DNA of 64,000 nucleotides from Ooceraea biroi (taxonomy: Eukaryota > Arthropoda > Insecta > Hymenoptera > Formicidae). The translations under genes and the position numbers were made by a program. The notes under the pieces are model-generated. The model saw nothing but the letters and a program-made list of their open reading frames with translations. It did no database searches and had not been told where the DNA came from. Below are positions 62,998 through 64,000 of the stretch, piece after piece. Every line of letters starts with the position of its first letter. The stretch's first letter is position 1. The DNA lies in NCBI RefSeq assembly GCF_003672135.1, contig NC_039509.1:12534663-12598662 (forward strand), written 5' to 3'.

Positions 62998-63258
62998 GCC
63001 GCAAGGAGGTAACCCCGGCACGAGCGCGGGCCGAGTTTCCGAACTAGTTAACATTTCAACTGGATAATATTCCGTCTCTCTCTCGTCTCGGAGGCGCGAC
63101 GTCGGTGGCGGTTTTCGCCGGCGGCTCGCGTCTCGAAAAATACATGCGGGTTCTGCCGCGTGCGCCGGGCGAGCGAGTAATAAAACGCGCGAACGCCCGT
63201 GGACGGATCCTGCCATCGCCGCTCGCAGAAACCAATAAGCGAGCCCGAAACTCTTCAT
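62998..63258 (-). other. candidate first coding exon in a CpG-rich patch
   Basis: A 198-codon minus-strand frame (63258-62662) starts MKSFGLAYWFLRAAMAGSVH, which looks mildly like a signal peptide. About 86 codons later it meets a consensus donor (GCGGCG/gtaagtttcg, exon end 62998). The patch (62830-63330) is CpG-dense like a promoter region. The rest of the frame is arginine/proline-rich and unrecognised, and overlapping frames on both strands are also open, so GC content alone may explain it. Confidence 0.2.
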
Positions 63259-64000
63259 TAAAAGTCCACAAAGCTCGCCGAAGCGCGACGTCAGTCCGCC
63301 GACGTTAAAAAGTCGCGGGAGTTACTGCCTCCTCCCTTTTGCCTTCCGCCTTCGCCGGTGACTCAACCTGCACCATCGTACACTCTCTCTCTTTCTCTTC
63401 CTCCCTCATTTTCTCTTTCCCTCTCACAACTAAAGTTTTTTCATTCACTCACTCGCTCGCTCACCCTTCCGATATAAACCTAGAACCGGGATATTAAAAG
63501 TTATTCCGGGCGCCGAATAAAATATCCGAACTTTTCACCGGCGAACTTTCACCGGCGGCGATGGCCCTCCATTATACTACTGTGCTCGCGCGCGAGGACG
63601 AACGATAGTTCAAGAATGGGTGAGTTCTCGGGATAGGGGATGGCGGGGAACGGCTGGAACGGTGAAAGGCTGTTCACGCGCAGGGCAGGACTTCTTCATA
63701 AGCCTTAAATGAATCTTCCGCGTCTAGGCTTCCGGCCGCCTCGCTTACTTTACGCCGCCGTATATTCTTCCAGTTGGATCTTATCGCGCGACGTAACTGG
63801 GATTACTTCCTGCGGGAAAATTCCCCGAGATCTCGCATGTCGTTGCCGGTGGATGCGCGGGATGTGGTTCGCGCGTCGGCATAATTTCGACCGTGACTAT
63901 TCTGCGCTATTCGCACGTATCGCCTGCAAACGCTGATATAGGAACACGTATAAAATAGCTTCTCACCACCAGTGATGTTTGTTACCATTAAGCGAAGTCG
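63259..64000. other. GC-rich right edge
   Basis: 63330-63460 is CT-rich (several ctctct and tcgctc words). TATAAA at about 63474-63479. A short ATG frame (MALHYTTVLAREDER) is followed by a plus-strand donor AATGG/gtgagttctc after 63619, so an untranslated first exon is possible. Frames of 75 and 61 codons further right have no domain. Confidence 0.35.
63750..63809 (-). other. candidate short terminal coding exon
   Basis: On the minus strand, after an acceptor-like cccgcag, the frame reads EVIPVTSRDKIQLEEYTAA and then TAA (63750-63752). The peptide is balanced and protein-like, but the acceptor lacks a good pyrimidine tract. No family recognised. Confidence 0.14.

Overview
This looks like animal nuclear DNA, most likely an insect and plausibly a hymenopteran (ant-like). 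It is AT-rich with many abrupt CpG-dense patches, has no dense coding, carries a mariner transposon and several palindromic MITE-like elements, and shows many CT/GA microsatellites and eukaryotic splice-type signals. The ant guess is inference. There is nothing bacterial about gene density, ribosome binding sites or operons.

Only one protein-coding region is recognised with certainty: a mariner transposase on the minus strand (7675-8707), broken by two single-base deletions. It lies inside a 1285-bp element with near-identical terminal inverted repeats and a TA target duplication. Every other long open frame (225, 198, 185, 165, 162 and 153 codons) sits in GC-rich sequence and shows no recognisable domain. 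The window therefore reads as intron and/or intergenic sequence of one or more long genes.

Layout: 1-560 may hold the 3' terminal exon of a plus-strand gene (strong acceptor, short open frame, two poly(A) signals). 2700-4870 is CpG-dense with possible short exons on both strands. 4869-5903 is a complex repeat block: a 15-bp minisatellite, then a fold-back element nested in a larger inverted-repeat element, plus a perfect 24-bp-stem hairpin. 7601-8885 is mariner. 18275-19147 is an 873-bp fold-back element whose centre holds three tandem copies of a ~118-bp unit. 28230-28948 and 47246-47964 are two 719-bp TTAA-flanked elements with related tips but different interiors.

Between these lie AT-rich sequence, microsatellites, two pairs of diverged direct repeats (21442/22003 and 35979/36646) that may be duplicated regulatory modules, and scattered candidate small exons. 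The best candidates are 37343-37431 (+), 34432-34503 (-) and 22441-22483 (+, with an ATG). In 64 kb, chance acceptor/donor pairs flanking short open stretches are expected, so each candidate carries low confidence and needs RNA or cross-species evidence. I saw no convincing tRNA, rRNA, known microRNA, CRISPR array or viral gene.
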